DNA of 64,000 nt, taken from positions 21,381,869 through 21,445,868 of the forward strand of contig NC_135223.1 of NCBI RefSeq assembly GCF_052324685.1, written 5' to 3'. The position numbers were made by a program, and so were the translations under genes. The notes under the pieces were generated by a model. The model worked only from the letters and a program-made list of their open reading frames with translations, searched no databases and was not told the origin of the DNA. The DNA is from Brachyhypopomus gauderio. Taxonomy: Eukaryota; Chordata; Actinopteri; Gymnotiformes; Hypopomidae. Below, piece after piece: positions 31,909-44,819 of this stretch; the first letter of the stretch is position 1; every line of letters begins with the position of its first letter.

Positions 31909-34127
31909 ATGCTGACATCAGGACGTACGAAGCTGGACATACAGATACTTGTACGATTTGCTATTTTTACACGAGTGTTATCGCTTGTTTTACAGGTATG
32001 AGTGTTGCGACCACTTTTTGTATCGCTATGGTTAATTTGCTAGTATACTGGCAAGCTATTCTGAACAGACCAATGTACATCCTCTGTTTTCATTTTGGGA
32101 TGTAGATGAATCTGGTCAAGCACTTCGAATAGCATAGTAATAGCAGTAATAATATAGGCCTACTATTATAAATACATTTAGAAGGTAAAAATAATTAGCA
32201 CCCCAACATCTCTTAGCTGTAAGTAGCCTGATTCGCCAGACGATATTGTCTTCATTCATGTTCCTGTTTTTGTGCGCCACCTTGTGTTCAGACTAAGTAC
32301 CGCAGTTATGAGGTGCAGTATGTTGAAATAAGCAAGTTAGAAACCATGTATGTTTGTTTCTTTGTTTCCCATTTAGGCTGTGCTAAATGCAATTATTCCT
32401 GACCATGAAGCAGACGCATTTAATCCTCCCCGGACGGAGAAGCCACTCTTCTTGGATTATACCACTGATGTGCTATTTGGTGGCTTGGGTCGCTGGGATG
32501 CAGAACATTTTCTCTTCATCGCAGAGTATGGTTATGTGTACGAGCACAATTTTGCTTTTTTCCCCCTGTTTCCTCTGGTCCTGTGTTCAACAGCGTCTAC
32601 CTTGCTGTGGCCCCTGAGTCCCTTTCTCACGCTCCATGGACGTTTACTACTCGCAGTGGCCATAGCTAATACCGCACTGTTTGTGCTAAGTGCAGTGTTG
32701 CTGTATGGACTGAGTTGTGTAGTTCTACAGGACCGGAGTCTTGCCCTCCTCTCAAGCCTTATGTACTGCCTCACACCAGCCAATGTTTTTATGTTAGCAG
32801 GCTATTCAGAAACCCTGTTTGCGACCCTCACTTTTGGCGGTCTGTGGTTTTTGGAGAAGGGCTTCACATTTGCAGCATGTCTTTTTCTAGGTTTAGCTAC
32901 TGGTGCACGTGCCAATGGACTTGTGAACGTTGGTTTCCTACTGTACCTTCCCCTGCAGAGGAGTCTTACCCAGGCCCGCGTCCTCCCCACAGGGTCTGCG
33001 TGGCACAGCAGATGCAGTCATTACATTCTGGCCGCGTTGAGGTATTTCCTCACATCGGCCCTCTGCATCACCGTTGTTGTGCTGCCATTTGGACTTTTCC
33101 AGCTTTATGGGTACTACAAATTCTGCAAACCATCCGTGAATCAGGTGCAGGTTCCTAATGAGCTGCTCAACCTTGCTGCCGAGAAAGGGTACCGAGTCCC
33201 AGACGCAGCGGCGCCAACCTTAAGCTGGTGCCTGAGGCCCATCCCAGTTTTGTACTCCTACATCCAAGACGTCTACTGGGACGTGGGGTTTCTCCGCTAT
33301 TTCAAGTTGAAACAGATACCCAACTTTCTCTTGGCACTACCTATTGCTACACTGGGTGTGGTGGCATCATACACGTACGTAAAGGCTAATCCACTAGTTT
33401 GTTTGCATCTTGGTCTGTGGGAGAGGAGAAAGAAAGGAACAGAGGGAAAACCACCAGCAGACTTCTACAGCCCCAAAGTGTTTGTGTACATTGTGCATTG
33501 CTGTGCCTTGCTTATATTTGGCATATTTTGTATGCACGTCCAGGTAAGTTTTTCCTCAAACTGCATGTGATAGTTTAGATTACATTACATAAAAATTAGG
33601 TATCTTACGGTTATTGCACTGTCAACTGAATTTGTAACATTAATATTTGCAGAATGATATTAAAGATCTTTGTGATGGAAAATATATACTCTCCATTTAA
33701 CATATACTGCTAAAGACATTACAGTTAAATAACTATTTGAACAATTCATAGCATAGCGCTATAAATTGTGGATGAATATAGTCCGTGCTTGCTTATAACG
33801 GGTCATGCTAAACTGTGTCGATGTTTCCACCAGGTGCTTACCCGGTTTCTAGCCTCCTCTTCACCTGTGATCTACTGGATCAGTGGCCACTTTCTTCTAT
33901 GCAGTGAACCCTCATTACAAAAAGACAAAACCTTTGCCACAGGCCAGCCACAGGACAACCTTAAACAAGGCTGTATTTGTTTCTTCCTGCACATTAACAA
34001 TCCTGTCACTCAGCTTCTTATGCACTGGAAGACATGCTCCTTTCGCACACAATGCATTCTGGGATACTTTGTTTCATATTGGTTGTTGGGGTTAGCTCTG
34101 CATTGCAACTTTTTGCCTTGGACTTAA
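31909..34127 (+). CDS. pigv: GPI mannosyltransferase 2 (PIG-V)
   Basis: Three coding exons: 31909-31995 (29 codons), 32377-33543 and 33834-34127, giving 515 aa (human 493). The first exon is recognised because it encodes the conserved N-terminal membrane segment (residues about 14-29, VRFAIFTRVLSLVLQ) and ends in phase with a GT donor. Exon 2 then begins AVLNAIIPDH and carries the family signature WDAEHFLFIAEYGY. PIG-V adds the second mannose to the GPI anchor precursor at the luminal face of the ER. It is polytopic, and many hydrophobic segments are visible along exon 2. The C-terminus HCNFLPWT is essentially identical to the human one. The ATG at 31909 is the only in-frame ATG of the exon that I trust; reading of exon 2 alone would wrongly start at a GTG. 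Confidence 0.94.
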
Positions 34128-34258
34128 TGTAAATTATTATTTCAACTCTATTCACCCACAAAACACTCCCATGGCTACAGTGTCTCGTCTCAAACTTGGT
34201 GATTTTTATTGGTCTTTGGCTGCACATGATGTTTATTTATAAGTGGATTTGCATACAA

Positions 34259-34264
34259 ATAAAG
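34259..34264 (+). promoter_or_regulatory. pigv: Candidate pigv poly(A) signal
   Basis: AATAAA 132 bases after the stop, followed by a T-rich run. Further hexamers downstream (for example near 34480 and 34535) could give longer 3' UTRs. Confidence 0.4.
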
Positions 34265-35440
34265 GTATTTTTTTTAAGAATTGCAAAATACAAATCTGTC
34301 AAAACGGTGGGACTATTTCTTTGGATACTTGAACATATGTTTTTAATGTTTAAATTAAAATGTTTGTTGAAAATATATTTAGCATTGGATAGCACAGGTT
34401 TAGGCATGCTAAACCAGTCTCTGTATTAATATTAATTTGATTGAGGAAAACTGATGTAAAAACAAAATTGTTTTATCAAATAAAAAAAATATAGTTGCAT
34501 CATGTTGGTATAAATGTTTGATTTTGTGCTCCTAAATAAAAAATTTGGAGTAATTTTAGCTGCTCTTTGGAATAATCTAGTCCTACCGAATTATCTAACT
34601 AGGCATTATTTTTTTTAATTAAATGTTCACTAAAGACTTAACAAAAATTGCATTAGCCAATTCAAACTCAAAATTAAAACCCTCTTGTCTCAGAGTCTAC
34701 ATTTTGCTGTAGGGCTACTAAACATAAGGCTGGTTAGGAAGCCTGTCATCTTAAAGATAAAGTCCAGTTTATTTAATCTGAATTGTATCACATGGGTTAA
34801 GAGAATACCTCCGAGCTACACTGTCGATTATAACGTTGTTTTGGCGCCATCTAGCGTAACTAAGAAGCTATGCGTATAGTTAACATTTGTGTGTACGTTT
34901 ACCAGACCGATTTACAGAAGTGCTTTGTAATCTTTGTTGAGATTAAATGTGTTGAAACATATCCTCATACGAACATAAATAGGTAAAAAATGCTATCAGG
35001 CCTTGACTATAACGTGGAAAAAAACTGAAACCTGAAATTTTATAAGAAAACCTGCAAGAATTAGAAAGCAACATCCCATCTTGTAGGCACTCCCAAGTCC
35101 TTACACATTTGAAAATCAAGATTTTGTCACTTTGTGACAACATACAATTTCTCACACAGGCTTAGAACACAGGTTTAAACAATTTTCTGCAGTATCTGTC
35201 TAAAACATGCACTCGGATTTAGAGCAAACGTTTGTTATTTGTGTCGCCAACCTGTCAAGACGCCTCCAAAAATACACCGAGGAAGTGATGCAAGGCGACA
35301 CGAACCTCCTCGTCCAGCTCGCTAACTCCCTCCGACAGTGAACCACATCTATATTTCATAGGCGAACGAGTGGCGTATGACCAAAAAAAAACTAACTCAG
35401 ATCAACTCTCGTACGAGACTTTAAAACTTGACTTTTTTGT
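34265..35440. other. pigv-zdhhc18 intergenic spacer
   Basis: AT-rich DNA with no supportable gene. It contains a strong CTCF-like motif (listed separately) and becomes CpG-rich towards 35450. Confidence 0.55.
34843..34857 (-). promoter_or_regulatory. CTCF-like motif, - orientation
   Basis: On the - strand ACGCTAGATGGCGCC matches the CTCF core at all but the first position. It lies in the pigv-zdhhc18 spacer, a plausible boundary position. Confidence 0.45.
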
Positions 35441-35953
35441 CGTTGAGTTAGGCGAGGGATGGTTGAGAGAGGCCCACGGCGCCTCGTAACGCAGCCGGGG
35501 CGGTAGGAGAGACACGGACGCCGGAGCCCAAATGGAGGCGGCGGTCAGATAAACTCCAGCTGCTATGGACTAACGGGTGATGGGCTCAGATAGCTGACCA
35601 GACCGCTAAATGGTCGGGATAAATGGGTTATGGTCGTCCGGGTAGTTGTAGGTAATTAAACACCGCGGTGGACGTCGTGTTGTTTTACTGTGGGCCGTGC
35701 CGTTTATTTTACTAGCGTGTGTGATGTGACACGTTAGCACGTCTGTAGCTCGCTGACTAAATTGTGTGTGAACGTCTTTAGTGAACAATAACTAGATAAC
35801 TGTAGCTATATATTCATCTAAAAGAGTCCAGGGACGTCCTCCAGATGGGTTTCCGTCATGAAAACCACCACAATTTAAGAAAACGACCTTTAATTTAAGT
35901 AGTTTGGGGTGCATGTAGCAGCTCAGATAAAACATCGCGGGTGCTGAAGTACA
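35441..35953 (+). promoter_or_regulatory. zdhhc18: zdhhc18 CpG-rich promoter and 5' UTR
   Basis: GC- and CpG-rich DNA at about 35460-35560 (GCAGCCGGGGCGG at 35491-35503) contrasts with the AT-rich flank and suggests a TATA-less promoter. The leader down to the ATG at 35954 contains no splice signal that I can support. Confidence 0.45.
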
Positions 35954-38900
35954 ATGAAAAACTGTGAATATCAACAAATCGACCCCCTGGCGCTGGGCAC
36001 GCCGGCCTCCACACCAGCAGACACCCGGTGTGTCCGCCACAAATGTCCACGTCCACGGAGGAAATGGGAGGTTTTTCCCGGGAGGAACCGCTTTTACTGT
36101 GACGGGCGAATCGTGGTGGCCCGGCAGTGCGGTGTGCTGCCCCTGACTCTCGGGTTAATAGTGTCCACCAGTGTTTTATTCTTTATTTTTGAGTGAGTAA
36201 TCCACTCCTCGCTCATGTTAAGCATGTTCGTGTTGATTGTGGTATTTCAATGTTTAATGCATAAAAAAGTTGTCTGAACAATGCTAGATTTGATTAACTT
36301 GAGGAATATTTAAAAAAATCCAACATATAATGTCATGTATTTGTCGAGACGGTTATATCACCAAAGACATCAGTCTAGTGACTTTGTGGAGATTGTTGTC
36401 TTTTAAGCTACTTTGTTGAACAGTGATAGTACTGACAATTGAACATCTTTTTTTCCCCCCAACAGTTGCCCCTTTCTGGTTGCTCACCTTACTGTCTGCA
36501 TCCCACTGATTGCTGGAGTGCTGTTTTTATTTGTGGTTATCACCCTTCTTCAGACCAGTTTTACAGATCCAGGGATCTTACCAAGGGCTTTACCCGAAGA
36601 GGTCGCCGACATTGAACGGCAAATTGGTAAGACCTTTGAGAAGTTTGAACTGTTATAATTTTTTTTTTTAAATTAGCAGCTGATTTTATTGCCCCACCTT
36701 TGACTCATATATTTAACTTGTCCTTAGTCTCTAATACCATACCACCTATTTGGAAATCTGCCCAGGTTACTCCTTTGTTTAAAGGAGGTGACCCCACGAT
36801 CTTAAATAATTATAGACCTATTTCCAAGTTGTCTGTTCTGGCTAAAGTTCTTGAGTCTCTTATTAGTGATCAGCTAAAGGATTTTTTAAATGAGAATAGT
36901 ATTTTGTCTGATTTTCAATCTGGTTTTAGGAAAAAACACAGCACAATTACAGCAGCACTTAATGTTTTTAATGATTTTATAGATACTATTGATAACAAAC
37001 AACATTGTGCGGCCCTTTTTATTGACTTGTCTAAGGCTTTTGATACTGTAGACCATTCCATCCTTGCACACAGATTATCTAAAGCAGGATTGTCAGATCA
37101 TGCAGTTGGCTGGTTTAAAAATTACCTAATAGGCAGAACACAGTGTGTACAAGTAGATGGCTGTACTTCCAGCTTACTCACTGTACAAAAGGGTGTTCCA
37201 CAAGGGTCAGTCCTGGGGCCGCTTTTGTTCATACTTTATATTAATAACATTAACTACAATATTTGTAATGCAAAATTTCATTTTTATGCTGATGACACAG
37301 TTATGTATACTTCTGCATCCACACCTATCCAAGCTCTCAGTCAGTTACAAGTTGATTTTAACATTATACAACAAAATTATTATGATTTAAAGCTGGTTTT
37401 AAATGCTGATAAAACAAAAGTTATGATGTTTTCAAATTCAAAATCTAAACTTTCAAACCTGCCTTCAATTATTACTGCTCAAGGAACTCAGATAGAACTT
37501 GTTCCTACGTATAAATATCTAGGCATTTTACTTGATAGTTCTCTTTCTTTTACTGCTCAGATTCAGCAACTTGTTAAAAAATTAAAACTGAAGTTAGGTT
37601 TTTTCTTTCGAATAAAATCATGTCTCTCTTTTGAATCTAGAAAGAGACTGGTTTCTGCTACATTTATATCTGTATTAGATTACGGTGATGTTTTGTATAT
37701 GCACGCCTCTTCTCAAAGCTTACAGTCTCTGGATACTGTCTATCACGGAGCTCTGAGGTTCATCACCAATTTTAAATCTCTTACACATCATTGTATGCTG
37801 TATGCGCGTGTTGGATGGTCTTCGTTGTATGCTCGTAGAAAATATCATTGGTCTATTTTAGTTTATAAGTCTATTTTAGGTCTACTCCCATCCTACCTTC
37901 TGACCTATATCAGTCAAAGGAGTATTGATTCTTACAATCTACGCTCCCAGAATCTTTTTTTATTGTCTGTTCCTAAAGTTAGAACTGAACTGGGAAAAAA
38001 GGCATTTAGGTTTGCAGCTCCATTTACTTGGAATGAGCTACAAAAAGACTTGAAACTTAAAGATCTGGTTTCTTTGGGCTCTTTTAAGAGGATGTTGAGC
38101 AACTTGGAGGTGGATGCTTCTAGTTGCAAATGTTTTGACTGATTAATTGATTTGACTTATTGTCTTGATTCTATGTTCTGATGTATTGAAAACTTGTTAT
38201 TGTCTTTATGTATGATTGTTTTTATTGTAAATTGTGAATGTACTGCTGCCTGTCTTGGCCAGGACACTCTTGAAAAAGAGATTTTTAATCTCAATGAGGT
38301 TTTTCTGGTTAAATAAAGGTTAAATAAAAAAAAATAAAAAAATAAAAATAATTAATTTTCCTTTTCCTTTAAAAATATGTTGTTTACATGTAATTTTAAA
38401 CAGATCGGTATATATTTTCTCTATATATTCTTTGCATTTCTGTATAAGCACAGTGTATTTGTTCCTCTTAGATAACTCTGGGTCAGTTTCATACCGCCCC
38501 CCACCTCGGACGAAGGAAATCATTATAAATGGGCAGGTAGTCAAGCTCAAATATTGTTTTACCTGCAAGATGTTTCGTCCACCCCGTACTTCACACTGTA
38601 GTCTGTGTGACAACTGTGTAGGTAAGACCATACCTTTACATTTTTTTGCCTGCTACCACACCTCTACTCAGAGGACTATTAAAATATTTTTTGTAATTAT
38701 GCAGCGTTCATAAAAGAGGACACACAAACATGAGTAAACCAACAGTCAGGCTAAATAACAACAAGATAGCAAAAAATAGAAGCTCTTAATTTTAACCCTA
38801 GAATTAAAAGTGATGACCCAGACATGTACAGTATTATAATTTTCTGCCCATGGTCAGGTCTTTCTTATTGTTTAATAAATCAATCAAAACTATTAATTGT

Positions 38901-41900
38901 ATTTGTAGCATAGAAAAATTGTAATGCAATGAATTGTGCATGTTTGTTCTCTAAAACAGAGCGTTTTGACCACCACTGCCCATGGGTGGGGAATTGTGTT
39001 GGGAAGCGCAACTATCGCTTTTTCTACACCTTCATAGTCTCATTGTCCTTTCTCACTTCCTTCATTTTGGGCTGTGTGATCACACACCTCACTTTACGTA
39101 AGTCATCTTCAAATACCATGTCACTAACTGTAACACACACACGTGCACTAGGGTTGGAGCATTTTTTAATGTTTTAATGTTAAACAGCTATATTGAAAAT
39201 GTTACTGACCTTGGCCTCAAGGAACTAAGAAAACGTTCAAATGACAGTGTAGTGTACATTGAAACTGCTGCTCTATATTACACACCTAAGCAATGGCTGT
39301 TGTAAGATTACCCAACTCATTTTAAATGTGTCCTATATACTGCACCAGCTCTATATCTACCCTGATCATAAATCTGCAGTTTTGCACTATAAACTTGAAG
39401 GTCACTTCACTGCTTTCTGAATAATAATTTCTACTACCCACCTACAGGATCACAGGGTGGTAAAGGTTTCATACAGGCCTTACAGGAGAGCCCAGCCAGA
39501 TATCCTTTCTGTCCATGCCTACCACCTCATGGTCAGGCATTGACCATCCACCACTACCACACACATTCATCCAGTGACCACACGGAAGAAGCCTTGCTGT
39601 TTCTTTACAGAACTGCAGCCAACCACTGCTTCTAACATTCATCTCTGATTGCTCAGTCGTTCTTCTGGCCTGTAGGCTGCTTCTGCTCAAGACAGGCTGT
39701 CAGGCAGTGTACTCTCGAGGTTTTGTGAAGTCTCCTCAACGATATGTGCGTTTAAATGGCTAAACTTGTCAGCAGCAAAATATTCTGTTGGTCTGCATGG
39801 CTTAGCAGAGGACCCCTAGAGTTATTGGCTCGAGGTCAAAGATAGTCTTCACAGGCTCGGGTGTTTCAGAAACGTTTAGTCATTTTGTTGCTGTGCAGAT
39901 TCATTCAAAGTGTTTGAAATTAGGAGAATCATTCACCTGTAACCATATTTCAGCCTTAACCCCTCCATTAATGTTGTGGAGCTTGTTGTTTGTTTCTTCT
40001 CCATCTGGTCTACTCTGGGCCTTTCTGGCTTTCATACGTACTTGGTTGCCTCCAATCTCACGACTAATGAAGATGTAAGCATTACCATATAATCAAGTGC
40101 TGTATTTGTGAAAAGATTTTTAATGCATTCAAGTAGGAATTGTGATTTATGTAGACTAGAAGTGTAACAGAATTATGAAGCACATAATGTCAGACCTGTC
40201 ATTTAAAATTGGTATTTGTGATTAGAATGCAGATACAATCTTTCTGTTAATAATCCCTTTCAGATTAAAGGTTCTCGGTCAGCTAAAAGAGGAGAAGAAT
40301 CAGGGAACCCTTATAGCTACAACAGCATTTTCCGTAACTGTTGTGCTGTGCTGTGTGGACCCATGCCCCCCAGGTCAGATATCACGGCCAGGTTCTTGGA
40401 TGCACTTTGTTACTGACCTTTCACCAAAAGAGATTTTCAGTGTTGAATAACATCTGCCATTTCACTTTAGGGCTAGATTTAACCATCTGTTAAAAGTTTA
40501 ATTCTGATGGATTATGTGGTAGAAAAACCACACAAATAGAATATTGTTGCAAATACTTTTGGTTTTCTTTCAGTTTAATTGACAGAAGAGGTTTTTTACC
40601 TCCGGATGTGATTCCTCGAAAGGTCACCTCTGAGCCTGAGCTCCATCCTTTCATGGCTAAAAACGACAACAACATGGTAAGAGTGTCTTCTGTCTCTGCC
40701 CCTGTCTGTCTTGCAGCCTAGATCTCCCAAACACGATGTGTCCGGCTTCTCAAAGTCAAATCGTTTATTTGGGATCATTATTTGAATATTAATGATCTAT
40801 TTGGTATAGGTTCCCTTGGCATTTTAAAAATAATTTGTAGGTAATACTGTTAGATTTGTTCTCCAAATCCACTAAAACAACATTTCTGAAACAACTTAAG
40901 AAATTAGGATTTTCACACATGCATCTCAAAGGTTATACGTGAACACTAAAACACCATGAGTGGTTTTTTTTTTTGTGAAAGCTTTTATAGATGTTGTTGT
41001 GGCCATATAGTTGGCCTTGGCAATAATGTTGAAGGCTGTAAAAAAGTAATGAGCCCTCTATATCATATTTTATTGTGTGCTGTGAGATTGATCATTATTC
41101 TCAGAACTTTGACATAGCCGTTAGTGGGTGACCTTAATGTTCTTTAGTTGATGCATTTATCTAAAGAGAATCATGCCTAAATTGAGCAACGGAGTGTTAA
41201 AAGACACAGCTCAGTGGCCCAAAAGTGGCAGTTTCACTGTGGGGGTGGTTTGAACCAGAAGTTTTCTGATTCTGAGCCCTCTGACTCTATTTGTTTTTGT
41301 GCTTGGTTTTTTTTTTTGGAGTCACATGATCCAACAATCTAGAGATTTGAACAGTGCAGTTTGCAGTATGATGTAATGGGCTGATTTTAACAGGAGGACA
41401 ACTGTCAGGACTTTGCTTTCTCCTGCACTGCCTGAACGCTGTGGCAGGTCTCATTATTTTGAAGGGTAAGAGTGTGTTGTTGGATGGTTTGCATGCACTC
41501 TCATCACCATCTTCTCTACTCATGGCATAACTACCATTTCCATCAGCTCAGACTTTATTTCATTTTCTGTGTATTCTCTTTTCTTAACTGTGTGATTTCA
41601 GCTAACATTCTGAATCTGTTTCTAAATTTGTAATGTGTGTATCTATGTATACATCTAAAGTAGTACTTTTTCAGGAAAGTAATGAAATGTTACTAAAATA
41701 TACTACCAATGTTAATCTACATGGTTTAGATCTAATTGGATTTTGATGTAGGGTCATGCAAAAATTACATACATGTTCTTTATTTTCTTTTTTGTTTATA
41801 TAGTCTCACACATTATATTACTTGTTTTGATACTCTTACAGCGTTGACCAGTTTCGTAACCTTTCCAAGTTTCCTCTATGCTCACTTTGAGTCATTCCAA

Positions 41901-42541
41901 AAGGTTCTGTCTGCAGGCACTTTTGAACTTGCTTTTGTGTGCTATTCATTTACTTGAAATTCTTTCCTAAATGTAATGTGGGTCATCTTTTCACCCCTAG
42001 TGATGCCGGGGAAGCCATTTACCATTCAAAGTTCTGCCTCTTCTCTAAAACACTCTCAAGTTCTTTGGAGGGCTTGCTTTGTTATAGTATATTCAGAAGT
42101 GAACCTAACCATATTCTATTGATGAAATGTTTTGGCTCAGCCGTTCCATGTGTTATTTTTGTGGTTGTTTTTGTTCCCATTTTAGTTCACCCTTGTGAAT
42201 TTCAGCCATGCATCGTTGCAGTCTTCACTACTTATTTTCATTTGTCTTCTTTCACTTTTGCTTCTCTTTCCTTCCCTCATGGTGTGCAGTGCACACAGGG
42301 CCCTAAGAAGCTTCTGGAGACAGTTGCTCACTCGTCACTGGTCCACAGCAGCTGTACCCCATCCACACCCAAGACTGCCCTGGTGACCCAGGAATTCCCC
42401 CTCAGTAAAGTCTCGAGCGTGCTGTCACCGTCCAACAGGAGTTCTTCTACCAGCCACTCGGGACAACAGATGGACCAACCCGTGGACAAGGCCTGCTGTC
42501 AGGGAGAGAATAACTCAAAGGGCCACTCTTCATGCCCTTAA
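35954..42541 (+). CDS. zdhhc18: Palmitoyltransferase ZDHHC18
   Basis: Nine exons: 35954-36192, 36466-36626, 38472-38621, 38960-39097, 39448-39499, 39972-40074, 40264-40373, 40574-40676 and 42290-42541, giving 435 aa. The enzyme S-palmitoylates proteins at Golgi membranes; Ras proteins are known ZDHHC18 substrates. Visible parts: conserved N-terminus MKNCEYQQI, basic [17 protein letters not shown]1 about 58-80, TM2 about 84-108 followed by a DPG motif, the Cys-rich zinc domain with D-H-H-C at 187-190 (Cys190 catalytic), TM3, TM4 and a TTNE motif. ZDHHC14 is the nearest alternative, but the genes alongside (pigv, arid1a) favour ZDHHC18. Intron 5 is U12-type. Intron 2 carries a sense-oriented LINE. 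The C-terminal exon encodes a Ser-rich 83-residue tail with a CC pair, different from the human tail I remember, so the last exon is the least certain. Confidence 0.92.
36665..38350 (+). mobile_element. 5'-truncated CR1/L2-type LINE in zdhhc18 intron 2
   Basis: An open frame of about 480 codons (to the stop at 38140-38142) encodes a non-LTR reverse transcriptase with the catalytic YADD box and the conserved block [10 protein letters not shown]. The endonuclease domain is missing, so the copy is 5'-truncated near 36665. The 3' end carries a small hairpin, GAGATTTTTAATCTC (38278-38292), then repeated GGTTAAATAAA and an A-rich tail, which is typical of L2-like elements of fish. It lies in the same orientation as zdhhc18. 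Absence of stops suggests a young insertion. There is no ATG at its truncated 5' end. Confidence 0.9.
39500..39971 (+). other. zdhhc18: U12-type (minor spliceosome) intron 5 of zdhhc18
   Basis: The donor reads CCAG|ATATCCTTTCTG, an exact match to the AT-class U12 5' splice site. The branch-site core CCTTAAC is at 39954-39960, with the likely branch A 12 bases from the acceptor. Phase and homology ([14 protein letters not shown]) force the downstream exon to start with T at 39972, so the intron ends in AA (39970-39971) instead of AC. No GT donor or AG acceptor gives the conserved protein. Confidence 0.85.
41140..41290 (-). repeat. Decayed tRNA-type SINE remnant in zdhhc18 intron 8
   Basis: The stretch reads like the reverse complement of a widespread fish SINE. 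It has a diverged tail at the left (TTAGTTGATGCATTTATCTAAAG), then CTCAGTGGCCC, AGTGGCAG and GGTTTGAACC further right. Divergence is high and the boundaries are approximate. Confidence 0.45.
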
Positions 42542-43500
42542 ACCTCCCATCTGCTGTCTGCCCAGACCACCGTACTCACTTAGCCAACGCCCTCTCATCT
42601 ATAGTGACCCTCCTGACGTGAGCTTTGTCCCGCCGCTGACAGCCTTGGCACAGTACCTGACAGGACACGTGTTTCTCACAATATCCGTATACTTCTAAAA
42701 GTAGCAGAGAAAGTAACTTAAAAAAAACTCAGGATTGTCTCAGGAGACATACCACCTTGGAGTTGTGGAGAACGTCAATTGGACCAATGTTTTTAACGCC
42801 TGTAGTTGTGGTTTTAGGATTAATCTTCGTACTCTTTTGTGGTCTTTCTCAAACTGGATAATGAGAAGCACATAACACATTCCATGATTTGTTTCTTCTT
42901 TTGTCTGCAGTGATCACAAGTGATGTTTGGTTTTGGACCAAGCTTGAGCCATATTTAAGCTTATGCCCATAAGCTTGCAGTCATAGCAATAATTCTTTTT
43001 CAAAAACCTGACTTGTATGAAGAAAATCTCATTTGGCATATCTAAGCATAAACAGGCCCCCATCACACAACCACAGAGAGAAAGAGTGAAACACAAACAT
43101 GAATAAGTAATTTAATCTGTTTTTAATCTGAGTATAACACAGTGTGTTAAAGTATGGTACATGATGGTGTTAATGCCTGTTTATTAGGATTACTTAAAAC
43201 TGTGATGTCCTATATTTCGAACTTTTAAATCTCAGCAGTAATACAAATATGGATCCTCCCAAGTCTCATGGGTGTTAGGGCGTGGACTTCTAAGCCTGAG
43301 GAGTGTGTGTTATTCTAGCGAGGAGAAGGGGTATGGATGAGAAGCTTTGGGGGACATGGTTGTTTTTAAGTAATCCACCACAAAAAAAACAAGGGCCAGA
43401 TTTCTATAGTTAGGAATGGCCACAGTACACAAGTATAATGAAACTGCATCCTTGAACTATTATAAATCTGCATCCTGCAAAATAAATTACACTGGCTTTA
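42542..43500 (+). promoter_or_regulatory. zdhhc18: Probable zdhhc18 3' UTR
   Basis: No ORF is supportable. An AATAAA hexamer at 43481-43486 is the clearest poly(A) signal within 1 kb of the stop. Longer 3' UTRs are possible because the next gene begins 11 kb away. Confidence 0.4.
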
Positions 43501-44819
43501 CAAATTTTCAGTGGCTTTTTACTGGGGATTTACTCAGTTCACCGTTGTGTATTTGTACTTATTAAACATTCTCACCCAAGTTTTAGAATTGCTGTCTAGA
43601 ACACTGATGAACAATCTTCTATATTTATTTTGTATGGTTGTTAATGTTGGGCCTTTTTTGAAGTAATTGAGCAAGAAATGGTAATCCCAGTGTTGGACTG
43701 GTAAATTTAGGAAAGTAATAATCCCAGGAGATGATGAGCTGATGACTTGGTGGGGGGGGAAGGAATAATGCACACACTCTGGATATCAGTAATGGCTTGA
43801 ACTGACTTTTGCCAGCAGTTTGTTTGTTTTGTAAACTCTGTTGGGGAATTTTACTAGAGGAACTTAACAGTGAGCTAGCAAAGTGAAAGCATGCTGGAAA
43901 TTCAGTGCTTCCTTTGTCTTTCACTGAAGTAAACCGTCTTGATTTGTCATATGATTTCTAATGCGTGTTTTGTGCTTATTATATACACGGGGTGCAGTTT
44001 GGATGTTTGGTAATATTAATATTTTGAGAAGGTACTTGCACAATTTTGCTGAGATGGCAACAGGAATTTCCATTTAGTTCTGTGGTGATTTTAGGTCATT
44101 TTGTTTTGTTATAAGGAGTAGCATAAGAGTACCAGAGAAGCTAATGCGGTCATATTTCTGTAACTTTTGGTTTGACCAGTGTGTATGATAAACACCCTGT
44201 ATCCCTATATAAAGGTGTTTCCTTTTGTCCCTCATAAGTAGGTGCTGTAATGAGGTGATTTATTATAGCCAGGGCTATCAATGTCACGTTTGGGTTTCCA
44301 TGTATTCATTTTTAAAGCATAAGCCCATACACCGAGGTGTTTTTGTATATTGATCTACTAAGCTATACCAGCGCAAAATGAATTCAGCACTGCCAACCTT
44401 AAGTAAAAGACTCAAACTAATAAGTGTGTTTTTTATGTTGATAAAAGACTGTTGTTCACATTTTCTAGGTATACATGAAAACTGCATAAGCAAACATGAC
44501 ACATTTTTTCTCTACTGCTAAGTGTTCTCTTCGTCTGTATGACTAAATGTTTGCAAGTAGTTATGAAATCTTAAAGGAAATTTAATCAAAGTATCATGGA
44601 CCAAGGAGAGTGGGCCAGGATTTCTAATAGGTCTAGAATTGTTGTGTAAATTGTTTAATATAAATCCACATTTTGAATGTGAAACTCCAGATACTATGAC
44701 CATGTTCACCAGAAAATAAGGAGCAATCTTTGTTACTCAACATTGTTACTCTGAGAGGCTTTGTGAGTACATCCCTTTGCCACCGTCTAAATGTGAGAGT
44801 GGGAAGATTACGGTCTTCA

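Noticed and set aside
33541-33570. pigv ending at the stop just after exon 2
   Set aside because: Reading through the GTAAGT donor gives eight non-conserved residues. Splicing to 33834 restores the conserved C-terminal exon ending NFLPWT.
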